NCBI RefSeq assembly: GCF_010389155.1
Contig: NC_057763.1
Span: 30,734,645-30,798,644, forward strand
Direction of reading: 5' to 3'
DNA length: 64,000 bases
From: Erigeron canadensis
Lineage: Eukaryota > Streptophyta > Magnoliopsida > Asterales > Asteraceae
Shown: piece by piece, positions 13,600-25,621 of the stretch
Layout of the letters: every line of letters starts with the position of its first letter
Numbering within the stretch: the first letter of the stretch is position 1
Made by a program: the position numbers and the translations under genes
The notes under the pieces: model-generated
What the model was told of the DNA's origin: nothing
The model's database searches: none
What the model saw: the letters and a program-made list of their open reading frames with translations, nothing else

Positions 13600-13790
13600 C
13601 ACTAGCGACCGATCCACAAAGTCAGGGAACCACAAGGGAGGGAAAACCACACCAATTTAGACGCTACAGAAGACACGGCGCTAAATTGGGATCAAATCTT
13701 GCTTGCTCGGATTCGAACCTTGGTCTTCCAAGGCCCAAACTTCATTGCAAGACAAGGATGTCCAGTTGTCCACGGCGCTATCAAGGAACT
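13600..13790 (-). mobile_element. tRNA-derived SINE (minus strand)
   Basis: The minus strand carries an A-box-like AGCGCCGTGGACAACTGG (about 13760-13778) and a perfect B-box-like GGTTCGAATCC (13709-13719). Spacing is right for a pol III promoter. The body repeats an AATTTAGCGCCGTGTCTTC motif. GC content is clearly above the flanks. No target duplication was resolved. Confidence 0.6.
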
Positions 13791-13794
13791 ATTA

Positions 13795-14239
13795 GTAATT
13801 TTTCTCGCAATAAAAGAGTGATTATTTCACACCAATAGAAAAAAGTCAATAATTGATTAATTTGAAACCATATGATAAAGTATAACATTGTTCAAATTAT
13901 TATTATTATTATTTTTCAAAATGACATTGTTCAAATATGGTGGTTACGATGGTAGTTTTACGGTATTAATTTGTTATATATTTTAGATTGATTATTGAAT
14001 TTTTTATATTATCTATCCTAAAACCAATGTTACCTAGTGATCGCCTATTTTAAACGATTTAGCCCTCTTTTTATTATGCCACAAAAAAGGAGGTAGTGGG
14101 CTCATACCCGCAAAGTCATAAATCTTGTTGATCCATTGTATATATCGTTGGCCTATGGCAAGTTTCTTGTGACTCTCTTTAATGTGATAGCTATAATTTC
14201 TTTTTCTTTCTTTTTTTTTATAATTTATGAACCCCAAAC
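13795..14239. other. Intergenic DNA, nothing recognised
   Basis: AT-rich, with no ORF of note and no pairable repeats. Confidence 0.5.
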
Positions 14240-14537
14240 TTAGGGCACGTTTGGTTCACCGAATGTTTTGGGAATGAATGGAATCTTTCAAAGTAATTGG
14301 AATTCAAAGGAATGGAATTTGATGGAATGTTTTTGATTTTTTAAAAATTCAAGTGATGGAAGGAATGAAATTCCTTCCTCCATCCCCAAGGAATGAAGAT
14401 TCCATCAAATGATGGAATGTTTACATTCCCATGGAATGAGATTCCCTCTTCTTTGTGCAACCAAACGCATTAAGGAATGAAATTCAATTCCAATTCCATC
14501 AAATTCCATCAGATTCTGCGAACCAAACGCGACCTTA
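14240..14537. mobile_element. PIF/Harbinger (Tourist-like) MITE with TTA target duplication
   Basis: The element occupies 14243-14534 (292 bp). The left end is GGGCACGTTTGGTTC; the right end reverse-complemented is GGTCGCGTTTGGTTC. TTA flanks both sides (14240-14242, 14535-14537), the diagnostic TWA duplication of this superfamily. The body is rich in GGAATGGAAT and its complement, so it folds back on itself. Confidence 0.8.
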
Positions 14538-14778
14538 ATGTCTAGATTCCATCCTCTATATCGTTTTTTTCAAGTATGCATGTGCATATACATCTTAATC
14601 TTAATTCGAATATAAAATCAATATATAACTTTAAATATGGATACATCATTAGAAAACCCATATTTTCATCTTCGACAAATAAGCATACCTTTGTTTTATT
14701 TATAATTTTTTTGGTAAACAGTGATATAAATCCACAACTTATAAGTTAATGGCTTATGGATAACACTTCAGTAATAAC

Positions 14779-15123
14779 CTCCTTAAAATAAGAAATATTT
14801 AAAAACATCATTTTGATGCATTAAAAGTCCATAAAAATAACATAGTGTAGAACTAATTATCATTATATAAGTGTTTAAAAACATATTGATCCGTCAAAAT
14901 CAAAAATCACGTTTTTGTTGGATACATCCATTTTGATGAATATGCATCTTAGATGGATGCATAAAACAAAAAACATGATTTTCTCGATTTTGACATATCA
15001 ATGTGTTGTTAAACAATTAAATAATGATAATTAGTTATACACTATATATGTTAGTTTATGGACTTTTAATGCATCAAAATGAAGGTTTTAGATATTTTCA
15101 CCGCATTCTTATTTTAAGAATGT
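14779..15123. mobile_element. Foldback (Mutator-like?) MITE with about 150-bp arms
   Basis: The left arm (from CCTTAAAATAAG, through CATTTTGATGCATTAAAAG and AACTAATTATCATTAT) is matched by the reverse complement of the right arm (ending CATCAAAATGAAGG...ATTTTAAGAATG). The arms cover nearly the whole 345 bp with a short centre. Long inverted arms without a coding region resemble non-autonomous MULEs. The target duplication was not resolved. Confidence 0.65.
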
Positions 15124-15243
15124 TCTTATTTGATTGTCCCATATGCTATGAGAGCTAAAACCCAATAATTGCTTTATCATTCTTTTAGTTTTAGTGGCCG
15201 AAAAGTTTGACACAAATGGAAAAGGAGAACTTTAATTGTGTTG

Positions 15244-15428
15244 CTTGGGAAACTACTTCCTTTTTTTTTAACATCAACTTTTATTAAAACATTCTAGCAA
15301 GATGCTAGCAACACAAATACAACATATTAAGCAAAAGATTATGTAACCATCCTATTCAACTACAACTCAATTACTTCTAGCATTACATCAATTATACGAT
15401 AAAAATAGTAGTTTACTTGGGAAACTAC
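15244..15428 (-). mobile_element. 5'-truncated LINE/retrocopy 3' end with 13-bp target duplication
   Basis: CTTGGGAAACTAC flanks the insert at 15244-15256 and 15416-15428, identical over 13 bp. The insert (about 159 bp) begins on the plus strand with a T-run and reads on the minus strand as a 3' tail ending AATAAAAGTTGATGTTAAAA. A poly(A) tail plus a variable-length duplication is the mark of LINE-driven target-primed insertion. No coding sequence remains. Confidence 0.7.
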
Positions 15429-15429
15429 C

Positions 15430-16261
15430 GTCCTTACATTATAATTAATGCCTTTATAAAATAACCCTTCTTTTTTCAAGATAATGAACTACTTACAAAT
15501 GTCAAGAGATTTATCATACATTTTTTCCGTGTTAAGGTGTCTTGTGCACATAAAAATCCCCATTTAAACTTACGGTGGAAAAAAACCTAGTAAGTCAAGT
15601 CTCACAAATGAGACTGTGGAGAGTACCCCCTCTCGGCCCACCTAAAAGCAAACCAATAGTCAACCCATCTAAAAGATCTAATATCTAAAATTATGTTGAT
15701 TACGGTTCAAATAAATTAGTAAACTTAGAAAGTTTGACCCGAGCAATTGAAGATAATGGAACACTATATATAAAAAAATTAATTGCAAAAATAAAGTTAT
15801 TATCGACCATCGCTCTCAATTGGATTGTATTTTTTGGGTAAAGGGTTATCGAAGTAAGCATGTTATCTCACAAAATAGTTCAGTACAAATGATGTAGTTG
15901 ATTACCATATTAGTTTATATATAAGAAAATGTATGTCGTTTATATATGTAACATCACTAAAATAACCTAAATAGGGGTTTTAAACAGACCTAGAACCCCT
16001 CTATTAACATGACCACAATCTATGTAAAAATATGAATTAACAATACACGACAATTAGACTCATATATTATCATCATCAACTTGGCAGTGGGATCATTCAC
16101 TTCAATTCATGAACTTTGTCTTTTGAATATCTGAGGCTTTTTTCTAACATGGGGAGCTAAAGATACTCACCTCATTATCAAGCTCGCTCTGTATATATAT
16201 ATCATATAGATTTCGGGTCTCAACATTAGGTACAACGGAAGTACTGATACAATGATTAGTG
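15430..16261. other. Intergenic DNA, nothing recognised
   Basis: AT-rich with no convincing ORF and no paired termini. Confidence 0.5.
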
Positions 16262-16469
16262 TGACTGTCCAGAGGCGGTACCAGAAAAAAATTCCAAATG
16301 GGCAAACTTAGAAAACTTATGAAAAATAAATCTAAAAGGGGGCAAAATGTTAAAAACCTATAGAAATTTTTTAAAAATTTATGAAAAATTTAAAAAATAC
16401 ATGACAATTTAAATTTTGATGAAGCATTGGACCCCCTTGCCCCCCTTTAATACCGCCCCTGTGACTGTC
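16262..16469. mobile_element. hAT MITE, CAGRGGCGGTA family, copy 1, perfect 8-bp duplication
   Basis: The element is 16270-16461 (192 bp), beginning CAGAGGCGGTACC and ending TACCGCCCCTG. TGACTGTC flanks it at 16262-16269 and 16462-16469, the 8-bp duplication diagnostic of hAT. The central part is AT-rich (AAAAATTTATGAAAAATT). Copies in the opposite orientation lie at 27408-27619 and, decayed, at 48606-48783. Confidence 0.88.
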
Positions 16470-18237
16470 CATGCGTCTGACCGGGAATCTCGACCAATTG
16501 AGCTTGTGAAAAGATCCAGGATAATTGTATTAGGTGGCTGGTAGTACCTCCTATCTCGAGTTTACTACTTTACTTTTTCTTGGTTGTGTTACTTTAGGAA
16601 TATATAGGACCTTGGGTTTGTAAGCAATAATATAACACTAATCAAGTACTCGAGTCATTTTGGCCCTTCTCTTCCTTCTTTAAAAGCACTGATCATCGAC
16701 TCCAAATGGACCGTCTTCATTAGATGGTGCAATAATGAATACATCATCGACTGATATCATTAAATATATTGCTTGTATATGTAAAAAGGATCACGATAAC
16801 GATCTTGTCTACCCAACCACAAACTTGTTCCCCATTTTCCTCTAGTTGGGATCGAGTGTATCTCATATTTATCTACTAAATCGACATCTATATTTTAATT
16901 TAATTTAAAGTGACATTACTTCAAAATTAAAGAATCAAGCCCCTAAAATCAAATTTTCTGTCATATTTATTCACATTTCATTATTTCAATTTCATGATCA
17001 TTCTACCTGATAATTATTTATAACATATTTATAATCATTCCATTCTATATAACAGATTAAACATCTGCATAATATTCTAATAAATCCTTCATCTAGTCAT
17101 AGTTACGGAAAATAGCACCAAAACGTAAAGCACAAATTGACCTAGGGATAGGCGTGAGATTGACATATCCCGTACCAGTCATGAAAATAACAAAAACATG
17201 ATACCGATCCTGGTACCATATGAACCGGTACAATACAGTTCCAGTATATCTCGATATTTGGTATTTTCTTAATACCGGTCGCGGAAACTACCAAACGTAG
17301 ATACTGGTCCCACTTCCATATGAACTTTAGTACTATTTTTCAGTATCGAGACCGTGAGATAAAAAAAACTGCATTTGTCTAAATCAACAATCCACCATTA
17401 AATCCTTGAGTTTAACTATTTTTGAAGAAAACAATTAAAGTCATCAACTTATTAACATCATCTACTTGTTCATTGATTATTACTAGCATAATTTTAAAAG
17501 AAATACATGTAATAAACCACGTTATTTATACTATATTATAAAAATATATCAATTTATTTTAAAGTGTTGAAAAATATGTAATATTTTCACTTAACACTTA
17601 TTAAAATATTTTCACCTACACTATTATACCCTTAACATTAATGATTAAATTACATTATCAATATTTTATCATCATATAAATCAATTATTTTTACATCAAT
17701 TATTTGCATCATTGTAATGTATATAACAAAATTATGCCATCTTTAATGTTATTTTACATTGATTAAGTTGATTATATTTTATTGTGTGCATCAAAATATT
17801 TATCTACTCAGCTTCAAATATCGCCGACCTATTGAACATTAAGTTGGTGCCATCTCTTGCCTCTTGCATAAAGCCCAATGTTCGCCTTCAGTAGTTCAGT
17901 ATATATATAAGAGGTGACGCCTACTATTGAATGGCTGGTCCAAAAATTCGAATAGTATGATTATCTATGATATAATAATGCATATAAGAAATGGCTAAAC
18001 TTTAGCCTATAGATACATATAAAAGAAGCAACCCTATACATACATATAAAAGAAGCAAATAGCATACTTGCTTCCGACTCTTATCTGCCACCCAAAACCA
18101 CCACCAAAATAATTATGAAAGACAACCAAGCAATACTACATTACTACAAAACTAACAATTTAAACACGACACTTTTCACGAATTAGTGTGGCCCAAAAAG
18201 CGAAACTAAAGTTATACAGAAAAAGAAAAAAACCCTA
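16470..18237. other. Intergenic DNA and MED17 3' flank
   Basis: A relic of the ACCGGTA-rich repeat lies at about 17160-17350 (GATACCGATCCTGGTACC, ATACCGGTCGCGG). Otherwise it is AT-rich without genes. The last 150 bp before 18238 should hold the MED17 3' UTR. Confidence 0.5.
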
Positions 18238-21200
18238 TCAAAGGCTCCCACCATTGTTGCACATGGTCACTAAATCCAACAAAGTTGCATACAACACATC
18301 TAGAGATAAATGACCTAAGAGTCTCTTTGTTTCACCATCGGAATCCTCTTTTTGAAGTTTGTATTCCTCTGTCATTCCATTGCCCACCACCAACCACCAT
18401 GAGATGCTGCCCTCACTGTCTTCTGGGTCTACTTGAGCCACTAGACCTACTACTTCGCCCTGCCCCACCTCAAAAGACAGACTTAAAAAGTCCCGACTTG
18501 CTTTCATTCCCACAATCAAAGCTTCTTCATGTAACCAACGGATAATCTGACTCGCAACCTGTTTTAAAACCACAACTTGGCCATAAGAGGCTGTACAAAA
18601 AGTGTAAACTTGTGATGACAAAAACAGTGATTTACATAAGATAACAAACTCTGACTAATTTTCTGTTTGGACTCGTATCATTTGCACTCATAAAAAGGTC
18701 CAAACTTTATAGTTTCAATTTAGAGCAATCTTATAAATTAACTGCATCTGAGCAGAAGAGATGAAAAAAAGGTTACCATGGTCAAACTTACCTACTTCAT
18801 TCTGACCATTTGAACAGGTCAGATTACCTTGAACCCCAACTTTTAAAAATCATTACTTATTTATTGTTGAAACATACAAGATTAACCAAACAAAAATCAG
18901 ACCAAAGTCTGTGACACCATTTTGAGTAAATTTCCCTTTAAAAAACCATTGGAGTTGTATCCTAAGAGAAGTATATTTTGGGTGATTTAAATGCATACCT
19001 GCTGTAGAAGTATGACATGAAGATCAGCCAAGTTGCATTCATATCTGTTCAATGAAGAGCTATTTTCAGACTTCCCTTTAAAGAGGCCGACTACATTGGG
19101 GGCACCTTCACCTTGTATGTTGATGCAATCATCATTTACCACCACTTTAGTTTGGAACTGTGACCTCACCCTTTTCTCTAGTGACCCGGTATGAAGAATC
19201 GATTGAGGAACATCCACCACAAGTGTCCATGCAGATGTACGAGAATGCCACGTGGGATGAGACATTAAACTAACATAAGATACACTGCTAGCCTGCATGT
19301 GTCATTTATAAGAGCACAAATATATGTCAACTTCCCAGCTGTAGAAAGAAAATATTGACGGTTATTTGAATTAAATAAAAAGCAACTCTTGTTTGACTTG
19401 GGTAACTATCTTATAAAAGCAAACTTTTTTATAGAAACCACTCCATTGAGGCAATGAGTCAATGGCATAACGAGCAGAAAACTGCAGACAAGTGACAATG
19501 ATGCAGATTGCCTAAAGCTCAAAATTCTTGGAAATTACAGTTTACTATAATTAACAAGGATGGAAGCTGAAACAAGAATCAGACCAGGGTTCGTTTTATT
19601 TGTATGCAATAACCCTAAAAAGATGAAAACTATTACCAGATCTTCTAGTTCGATGAGAACTTTAGATGAAAATATTCTATGAGCCAGAGACATGCAAAAT
19701 TGGCCCAGAAGGTTTGACCCATCTTTTGGATGTTGACCAACCAGTTGACTTCTACTAGGAGCAGTTGATCTATTCTTTGCTCTTACAAACACATGTTCAT
19801 GAAAAAGTTGTTTCAAAAAAATTTCGGAACTTCTTCTATCGGGAAGCAATGATTGCTTCTGCGTTTCTTCACCGTCAATCATGGGGATGACTGCAAGTTT
19901 GTCCTCACCTTCTTCACTATCATCTTGAGTGGATGGGGACACAAGTGAAATGAAGACGGATGCTTCTTGATCTATGTTTAACTGCAAATGGTTTTCTCGA
20001 ATACCAGTCACATTGACACCTAAAGATGGGACAAATGCTTCTTGATTGATCAAATTAAAAACCTGCAGATCATCCAAAAAATAAACTTATTAACAAACAT
20101 AAAACACAATTACTCCTTCTGTCACAACATGAATTGCAATATGGGAAGTGTCCAGGTAAAAAATTTTATCTTCCATTTAATAACAATATGGTGATTCATT
20201 ATAGTAGCAACATCATTTCAATGTGCCGGTCAAATATTTCAATCCTTGTTGAGCAGAGAAAATAGTTCATAAGAGTTGAGGTGGCAATTTTACAATCCGT
20301 GAATGGGAAACATGCCAAATTTAAAGAACCATAGATTAGCTAAAATGAAAAAGTCCGACAGGCCAAAAGTTGCTTAAAATGTCCGAATTCATAAACCCTT
20401 TTTCTAATATAACTATAATACTATTCTAACAGTATAGTTTATGTAATCACTTTTAGTAAATTAAATATAGCAAAATACAAAAAAAATGTTGGTGGGTCAG
20501 CCATATCCTATTCCACCTGTTATAACACAGACATAAAACGACCCATTTTGACAAGTCACCAGCCCACTCAAACCGCTTGTTATGCCACCAACAGGTACAG
20601 TAACAAAGGGTTACCTGCTCATCAAAAACGGCTCGATGAACACTGCGAAGATCATAATGCCTTTTCTTCACAATACCATCATCACTTTCAGCTTCTTTCT
20701 TGGTTTCTCCAGATAATTCTGAACTTGAGTCATTTAATCCCTTAAAAATATTTTCAGAACTTCCACTACAAAACCCAAACTTGAGATTGCATATTTTTGA
20801 AGAGAAATTTAAAGCAAGCATTCCAGCACTGTCATGTTCTACACGAACCGTGGACATCGAAGATGGACGAAATACAGACGTTGGATCATATAATGTATAG
20901 TCAAACAGATCAATATAGAATCCTTCATTGCCAGCAGCAGAAGCAGCCATGCGGTGCCTCTTAACTTTCCAATTCTGCTGCAGTCTATTAGCAGGTCAGG
21001 ATATTAGGTACATTGGCACCAGGACACAGCTAATGTAAATTTATGAGTCAATTTGCGTTGTTTTATGTTTTCCCTAATGAGTCAAATAAGTTGAAAACTT
21101 AAAATTTAATAGTGTAGCTCAAGTATATACAGTAATACAGGTCAAACAGGTTTAAAGAGCAAAGCTGCTAAAGGTTAAAGTGTATTCATGTTGTATAGAA

Positions 21201-22782
21201 CCTCAGAAGCCCATCTATCAATAGAAATTGGATTATTATTGAACCAATCCATCATAGATGGAGTGGTACCCATTACTAATGAAGCTTAAGTCCCACAGGG
21301 GAAGACTTAAATGATGCGGGTTCAATCATTTGGGGTGCCCCGATCATGTGGATATTAAACTGAGGTATTTCACCGGCATTAAAAACCTTCCGGGGAGGTC
21401 ATGATGAGTATCCAATGTGGTACTAGGTACAGGGTTCCCTCCTTAACCTATATTTTTGGATTATTATTGAACGATGTTCTTTGGAATCAATGTTAACACA
21501 CTAACCATTTTTTTTCAATAAAAAGAAACAAAAGAAGAGTTGGTGGTCCAGCCCTACCTACACTTAATCCATACTGAACTGGCCCCATTATCCTACCCAT
21601 CCATGATCCACTTCTAGTAATACTAGGTCTATTCCAAGCAGCGGAGATACATGTAAGGCAATGAGATCTGACCTTATTAGAGCTCCATAGAATCTTGCTT
21701 CTCTGGCAACTTGCTTGTCCAATGCTTTTGCTGATTGCTTAAAATATTTCCCCAGGTGCTGAAATGAAGAAAAACCAAATCATATAGTAACTGATTTGCT
21801 TGAAAAACACATATCACACATAACATGTTCCGTCCCTTAGAAAACCACTAGGCCAGAAAAAGTGACAAACAAAAGGTTTTGTTACCGAGAAAGATGCTTA
21901 ACTCAAACATTTAGTAGTACGCTTGTCAAAACTAGAATTCTTAGTAGTTGGAATTTAAGATCTGTGACAGTATCACAAGGGTATTTTACCCTTAACTATT
22001 TACTTCTTACTTATACTTAGTGTAATTAAATCTCTCTTATGTACATGCAAATCTCAAGACAGACAAGATCAGATACCCGGAAACATTGGAGTTTTGTTGC
22101 TGTAGATACCGCAAGGTCAGACAATAGTTCATTAGGTAACGGTTTTGGCCTGGTCATGCTCGCCACTGTCACTGCATCATTAGCTTCAACCTACATGCAC
22201 ACACACATTACTTAAAACCAACTAAGAAAAGTTCAAGGTCAAAAGTATTAACATTTCTGTTCAACATAATCCGAGTTTAATGTTTTAATTAGCATAAGAT
22301 TGAAAATTTGAAATTTGTGTTTGTAATCCATGATGAGCCGTGAATCACATCAGTAAGATAAGTATGCAACTTACAGTGTTAATGAGATCAATGATAACAG
22401 AAAGCTCCTGGTGAGCAAGCTGTAGATTCTCAACCATGCTCTGCCACGGCCATGGTGGCGAAGATGCATCTTTAGAAGAAGTAGCAGCAGTATCATCACC
22501 TTTCTTCTGCTTCTTATTTGGATCTTCTCTCTCCACCGCCCAAGCAAAGTCGATTCGTCGAATAAGATTCACTCGGTTATCGTCATAACTTAAATCACTG
22601 TAATCAGAACACACATCGATTGGATAAACGTCAAATAAATATCGTCTTAGGGAGGGAAAAAAAAAAGGCTAATCGAAGGTGATGGATTCATACGGAGGGA
22701 ATCTTTCAGCTCCATTTTCTTCAATAATCTCCAAACGTTTAACCGGAAGTTTGTCTAGCGATATACTCAAGTCTTCATCCAT
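18238..22782 (-). CDS. MED17: Mediator complex subunit 17 (MED17), complete, 8 exons
   Basis: MED17 is a core scaffold of the Mediator head module, linking transcription factors to RNA polymerase II in the nucleus; in plants it is also needed for small-RNA production. Exons on the minus strand are 22782-22694, 22597-22375, 22190-22077, 21758-21673, 20984-20615, 20062-19637, 19292-18999 and 18558-18238, all GT-AG with compatible phases, giving 640 aa (Arabidopsis is about 650). The N-terminus (SISLDKLPVKRLE, then DDNRVNLIRRIDFAWAVE) and MVENLQLAHQELSVIIDLIN are near-identical to known plant MED17. The middle has FYGALIRLQQNWKVKRHR, and the C-terminal half has SHPTWHSRTSAWTL. The ATG is the first of the conserved N-terminus, close to the transcription start region. 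Intron 4 carries a SINE. No lesion was seen. Confidence 0.96.
21228..21472 (+). mobile_element. SINE in MED17 intron 4, perfect 17-bp target duplication
   Basis: TTGGATTATTATTGAAC occurs at 21228-21244 and 21456-21472, identical over 17 bp, enclosing a 211-bp insert. Inside are an A-box-like TAGATGGAGTGGTAC (about 21254) and a B-box-like CGGGTTCAATCAT (about 21318). It is antisense to MED17 and away from the splice sites. The intact duplication means the insertion is comparatively young. Confidence 0.85.
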
Positions 22783-23589
22783 TTAATCAACGTGCTTTCT
22801 TCAAATAAACATGTTTTAGAAAGAGTGAATCTTGAAACCGTAAAAACAAAGTACAGAATGACAGTACTACATCAATAACATTCTCATTTCTTAGCTGCTA
22901 ATACCATCTTTAATACCATCTTCGCCGACGTATTGGTTCCAACACAACCGGTCCTTCGGCTCATACACTTACAATACGGATGAAAAATAATTCAGTATGT
23001 TGGCTCAATTGCTGACGTGGCACCAACAGATTGAAGTTCCAGCTTGATTGTTAAAAAAATGGTCTAATAACTAACTATTAGGGCTCAAAGTTACTACTAC
23101 TTAGCTAGGGTCTAAACTTTCTACCCTAAAAATGTAAAAGCATCATAACTTGAAAATCAGATAAAATAATATATACATACATACATACATATATATAGTT
23201 GTACCTTATTAAAAAAAAGGAAGAGATCGCCGGAAGTTTGACAAACTTCTATTGGGTTTTATATGCAGAAATCTTTAGGGATAGAATGCTGTCAGCTACT
23301 GAAAAATAAATCTTTAGCTAGATTTCTGACAAAAAAAATAAAAATAAAAAATTCAATGGAAAACAATCTTCTGAGTTCTGATGTGAATCAGTGAATATGG
23401 AGATAGACGATAGCGAGACATGATCCCGGACTCGGGTCAATCAATCAGCCCAAAACATATGCACCATACTGATCAAATCAGTCCATCAGATACAGGCCCA
23501 TTAACAGCTTCTATGGGCCTAGTGAAGAACCCAGCTCCGGCCCGCTAAAAGTTTGTGTGACAGCGACGACACATATAAAAGTTAACAAA
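22783..23589. other. MED17 upstream region
   Basis: No gene is seen. Two TGGGCC-type (site II-like) motifs and a CGGCCCG lie at about 23495-23550, some 720 bp upstream of the MED17 start. Site II motifs are frequent in promoters of housekeeping genes, but the distance is large, so this is only a note. A CATA microsatellite lies near 23170-23200. Confidence 0.4.
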
Positions 23590-23795
23590 ATCTAGTATTA
23601 TTATTATTTTATTTTTTTAAAGTTGGCAATTTTAACCAACGATTTGTTGGACCTCTAACCCCCTACTCATGGAAAATACTTTGAGATGAAAAACTCAAGA
23701 CTCGAACCTGAAACCTTGGGAAAAACTCACATCCGGAGCCCACATAATTGATTTAGAAGATACCTCTAACCAACTCACCTAAGTGGAAATAGGGT
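23590..23795 (-). mobile_element. tRNA-derived SINE (minus strand)
   Basis: On the minus strand, A-box-like TTAGGTGAGTTGGTTAGAGG (about 23766-23785) is followed by B-box-like GGTTCGAGTCTTG (about 23698-23710). Spacing fits a pol III promoter. The 3' end runs into an AT-rich stretch near 23600. Confidence 0.6.
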
Positions 23796-23866
23796 TGATT
23801 ATTTAACTGTTTGTTGACATTAACTTTAAAGGTTTTTTATGTTGTTTTGTTATTAAATAGTTGTTT

Positions 23867-24385
23867 TTAGGCTGAACGGAGCAAGGCGCTCCTTTTCCAC
23901 TTTTCTGCTACGGGACACCCTGGAAAGCCCAAAGACGTCAGGAATATTGCCCCGAGAGGCGTTATTGGTCAAGAAAAGGCTGCAGGCGTGAAATTTGGGA
24001 CGGAGTAAATGTGGCGTGCCTTTCCCACAAGTAGGATCCACATATCAAAAAACTTTTGTTTTTATCAAAAAGGCAATTCTCAATGCTTACTATTTTCGGA
24101 AAAAAGACCCACAATATCTGTACACTCTTCATTACAAGTTCTACTTTTATTTGGGTTTTTAGATTTCTGATCTGGAAAAAGAGATAGGAGCTTGATTAAT
24201 TGGAGATATGGTAGGGTCAAGTAGGGGCCTATTTTGTTCCATTCTTTAATATACGAGGGTTTCTATTTTTAAAGTCTTGCTCCAAGTAAATAAGGAGAAA
24301 AGTCCCATGATCACTAAGATATCACATGGCATGAGATGCCCCTATGAGGGGCTTTAAAGGGAAACCTTGCTTCGGATAGTCTTAA
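23867..24385. mobile_element. Unclassified MITE family GACTATCCGRAGC, copy 1
   Basis: The left end, TTAGGCTGAACGGAGCAAGG, is a decayed match to the right end read backwards, TTAAGACTATCCGAAGCAAGG. The right half contains AAAGTCTTGCTCCAAG and GGAGAAAAGTCCCAT. Both halves reappear in the same order at 43280-43651. The left half is unusually GC-rich for this window. No transposase is present and the superfamily is not assigned. Confidence 0.6.
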
Positions 24386-24572
24386 GTTCATTTGTTGAAA
24401 GCCGTAAAAGACAACAGAGAGTTCTTTTCCTTTCCTTTAAATTGTTTTGTTTTAATGTTATTTTGGTGCTACTTGGTATTTAAGTGGTGTTTTTGGTCAG
24501 ATATTTGTTTTTAATATTTTTTAATATTAACAACATAACAATTATATACAATATAGTTTTACAATTATATCC

Positions 24573-24872
24573 TTAATTTTTGGGATAATTACCTATGGAT
24601 GTAACTAACTATGACAAAATGTTTATGTTATGTGGAAATCTTGTAAAATGTCTATGTAATATAATGAAATTTCAAATCCTGGTTATTGGATGTACCCGGG
24701 TATATGTGACAACCATATAATCTGCCAAGTGTAATTTTTGATTAGTCTAGTACATCAAATAATCAGGATTTGAAAGTTCATTACATGACATAGCCATTTT
24801 GCAAGATCTTTACATAACATATACATTTTGTCATAATTATTTACATCAATAGGTAATAATCCCTTAATTCTT
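24573..24872. mobile_element. Foldback Mutator-like MITE, 9-bp target duplication
   Basis: The element is 24582-24863 (282 bp). The left arm GGGATAATTACCTATGGATG is mirrored by the right arm ending TCAATAGGTAATAATCCC, and arms of about 110 bp pair almost throughout. Flanks are TTAATTTTT (24573-24581) and TTAATTCTT (24864-24872), a 9-bp duplication with one mismatch, which fits Mutator-like elements. Confidence 0.75.
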
Positions 24873-24984
24873 TGGCGAAGAGATAGATTTGTACATTCAT
24901 ATACTTTTTCATTGTGTGTTTATAACGTTATATTCTTACAAACGAACTCTATAGCGTGTGGTATCATACTACATATATTTTAGA

Positions 24985-25500
24985 GAAAATAGCCTAAATA
25001 ACCAACAACCATCTTCAATATACGAAAATACCCAACTTTTTTCAATTCACCAAAAATACCCATAAAATCGCAAGATCGCAAGGAGGAGATGCGGATTGCA
25101 AGAACTCCTTGCGGATCGCAAGAAATGCTTGTGGATCGTAAGGAGTCCTTGCGATTCTCAAGCAAGGCTTGCGATCCGCAAATAGTTTTTGCGATCCGCA
25201 AACAATGCTTGCGATTTTGACTTTTTTTTTACTTATGGATAAGATTTTTTGTGAGATTTTCTTGACTTTTTTACTTATGGATTAGTCAAAAAAAAGTCAA
25301 AATCGCAAGCACTGCTTGCGGATCGCAAGCCTTGCTTGAGAATCGCAAAGAGTCCATGCGATCCGCAAGGAGTTCTTGTGATCCGCATCTCCTCCTTGCG
25401 GTCTTGCGATTTTATAGGTATTTTCAGTGAATTCGAAAAAAATTGGGAATTTTCATATATTGAAGATTGTTTTTGGTTAGTTATGGTATTTTCTGTATTT
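24985..25500. repeat. Large foldback made of short GCGATCCGC palindromes
   Basis: The left arm (24985 to about 25235) and right arm (about 25285-25500) are near-perfect reverse complements, separated by a loop of about 50 bp containing TTTTACTTATGGAT. Within each arm, CTTGCGATCCGCAAG-like palindromes recur every 15-25 bp. The left arm carries about 45 bp more than the right. The outer ends AGAAAATAGCC and AGAAAATACC (reverse-complemented) pair as well. It resembles a non-autonomous foldback transposon; transcribed, it would form a long hairpin. Confidence 0.75.
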
Positions 25501-25621
25501 TTTATCTTTTGTATCACTATCACATTCACAATCATAAAGTTCAACTATCGGTCATCCTTCTATACACGACATTGACACATAGCAATAAAGTTAGTATCAA
25601 TCAAAGTTATATATACATATA

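Noticed and set aside
13709..13719. GGTTCGAATCC box that could mark a tRNA gene
   Set aside because: No cloverleaf could be drawn around it. The A/B-box layout with a long 3' body fits a SINE.
18285..18545. Plus-strand ORF opposite MED17 exon 8
   Set aside because: It is the antisense shadow of a conserved MED17 exon, with no independent features.
20548..20900. Plus-strand ORFs opposite MED17 exon 5
   Set aside because: They overlap a conserved minus-strand exon and show no domain.
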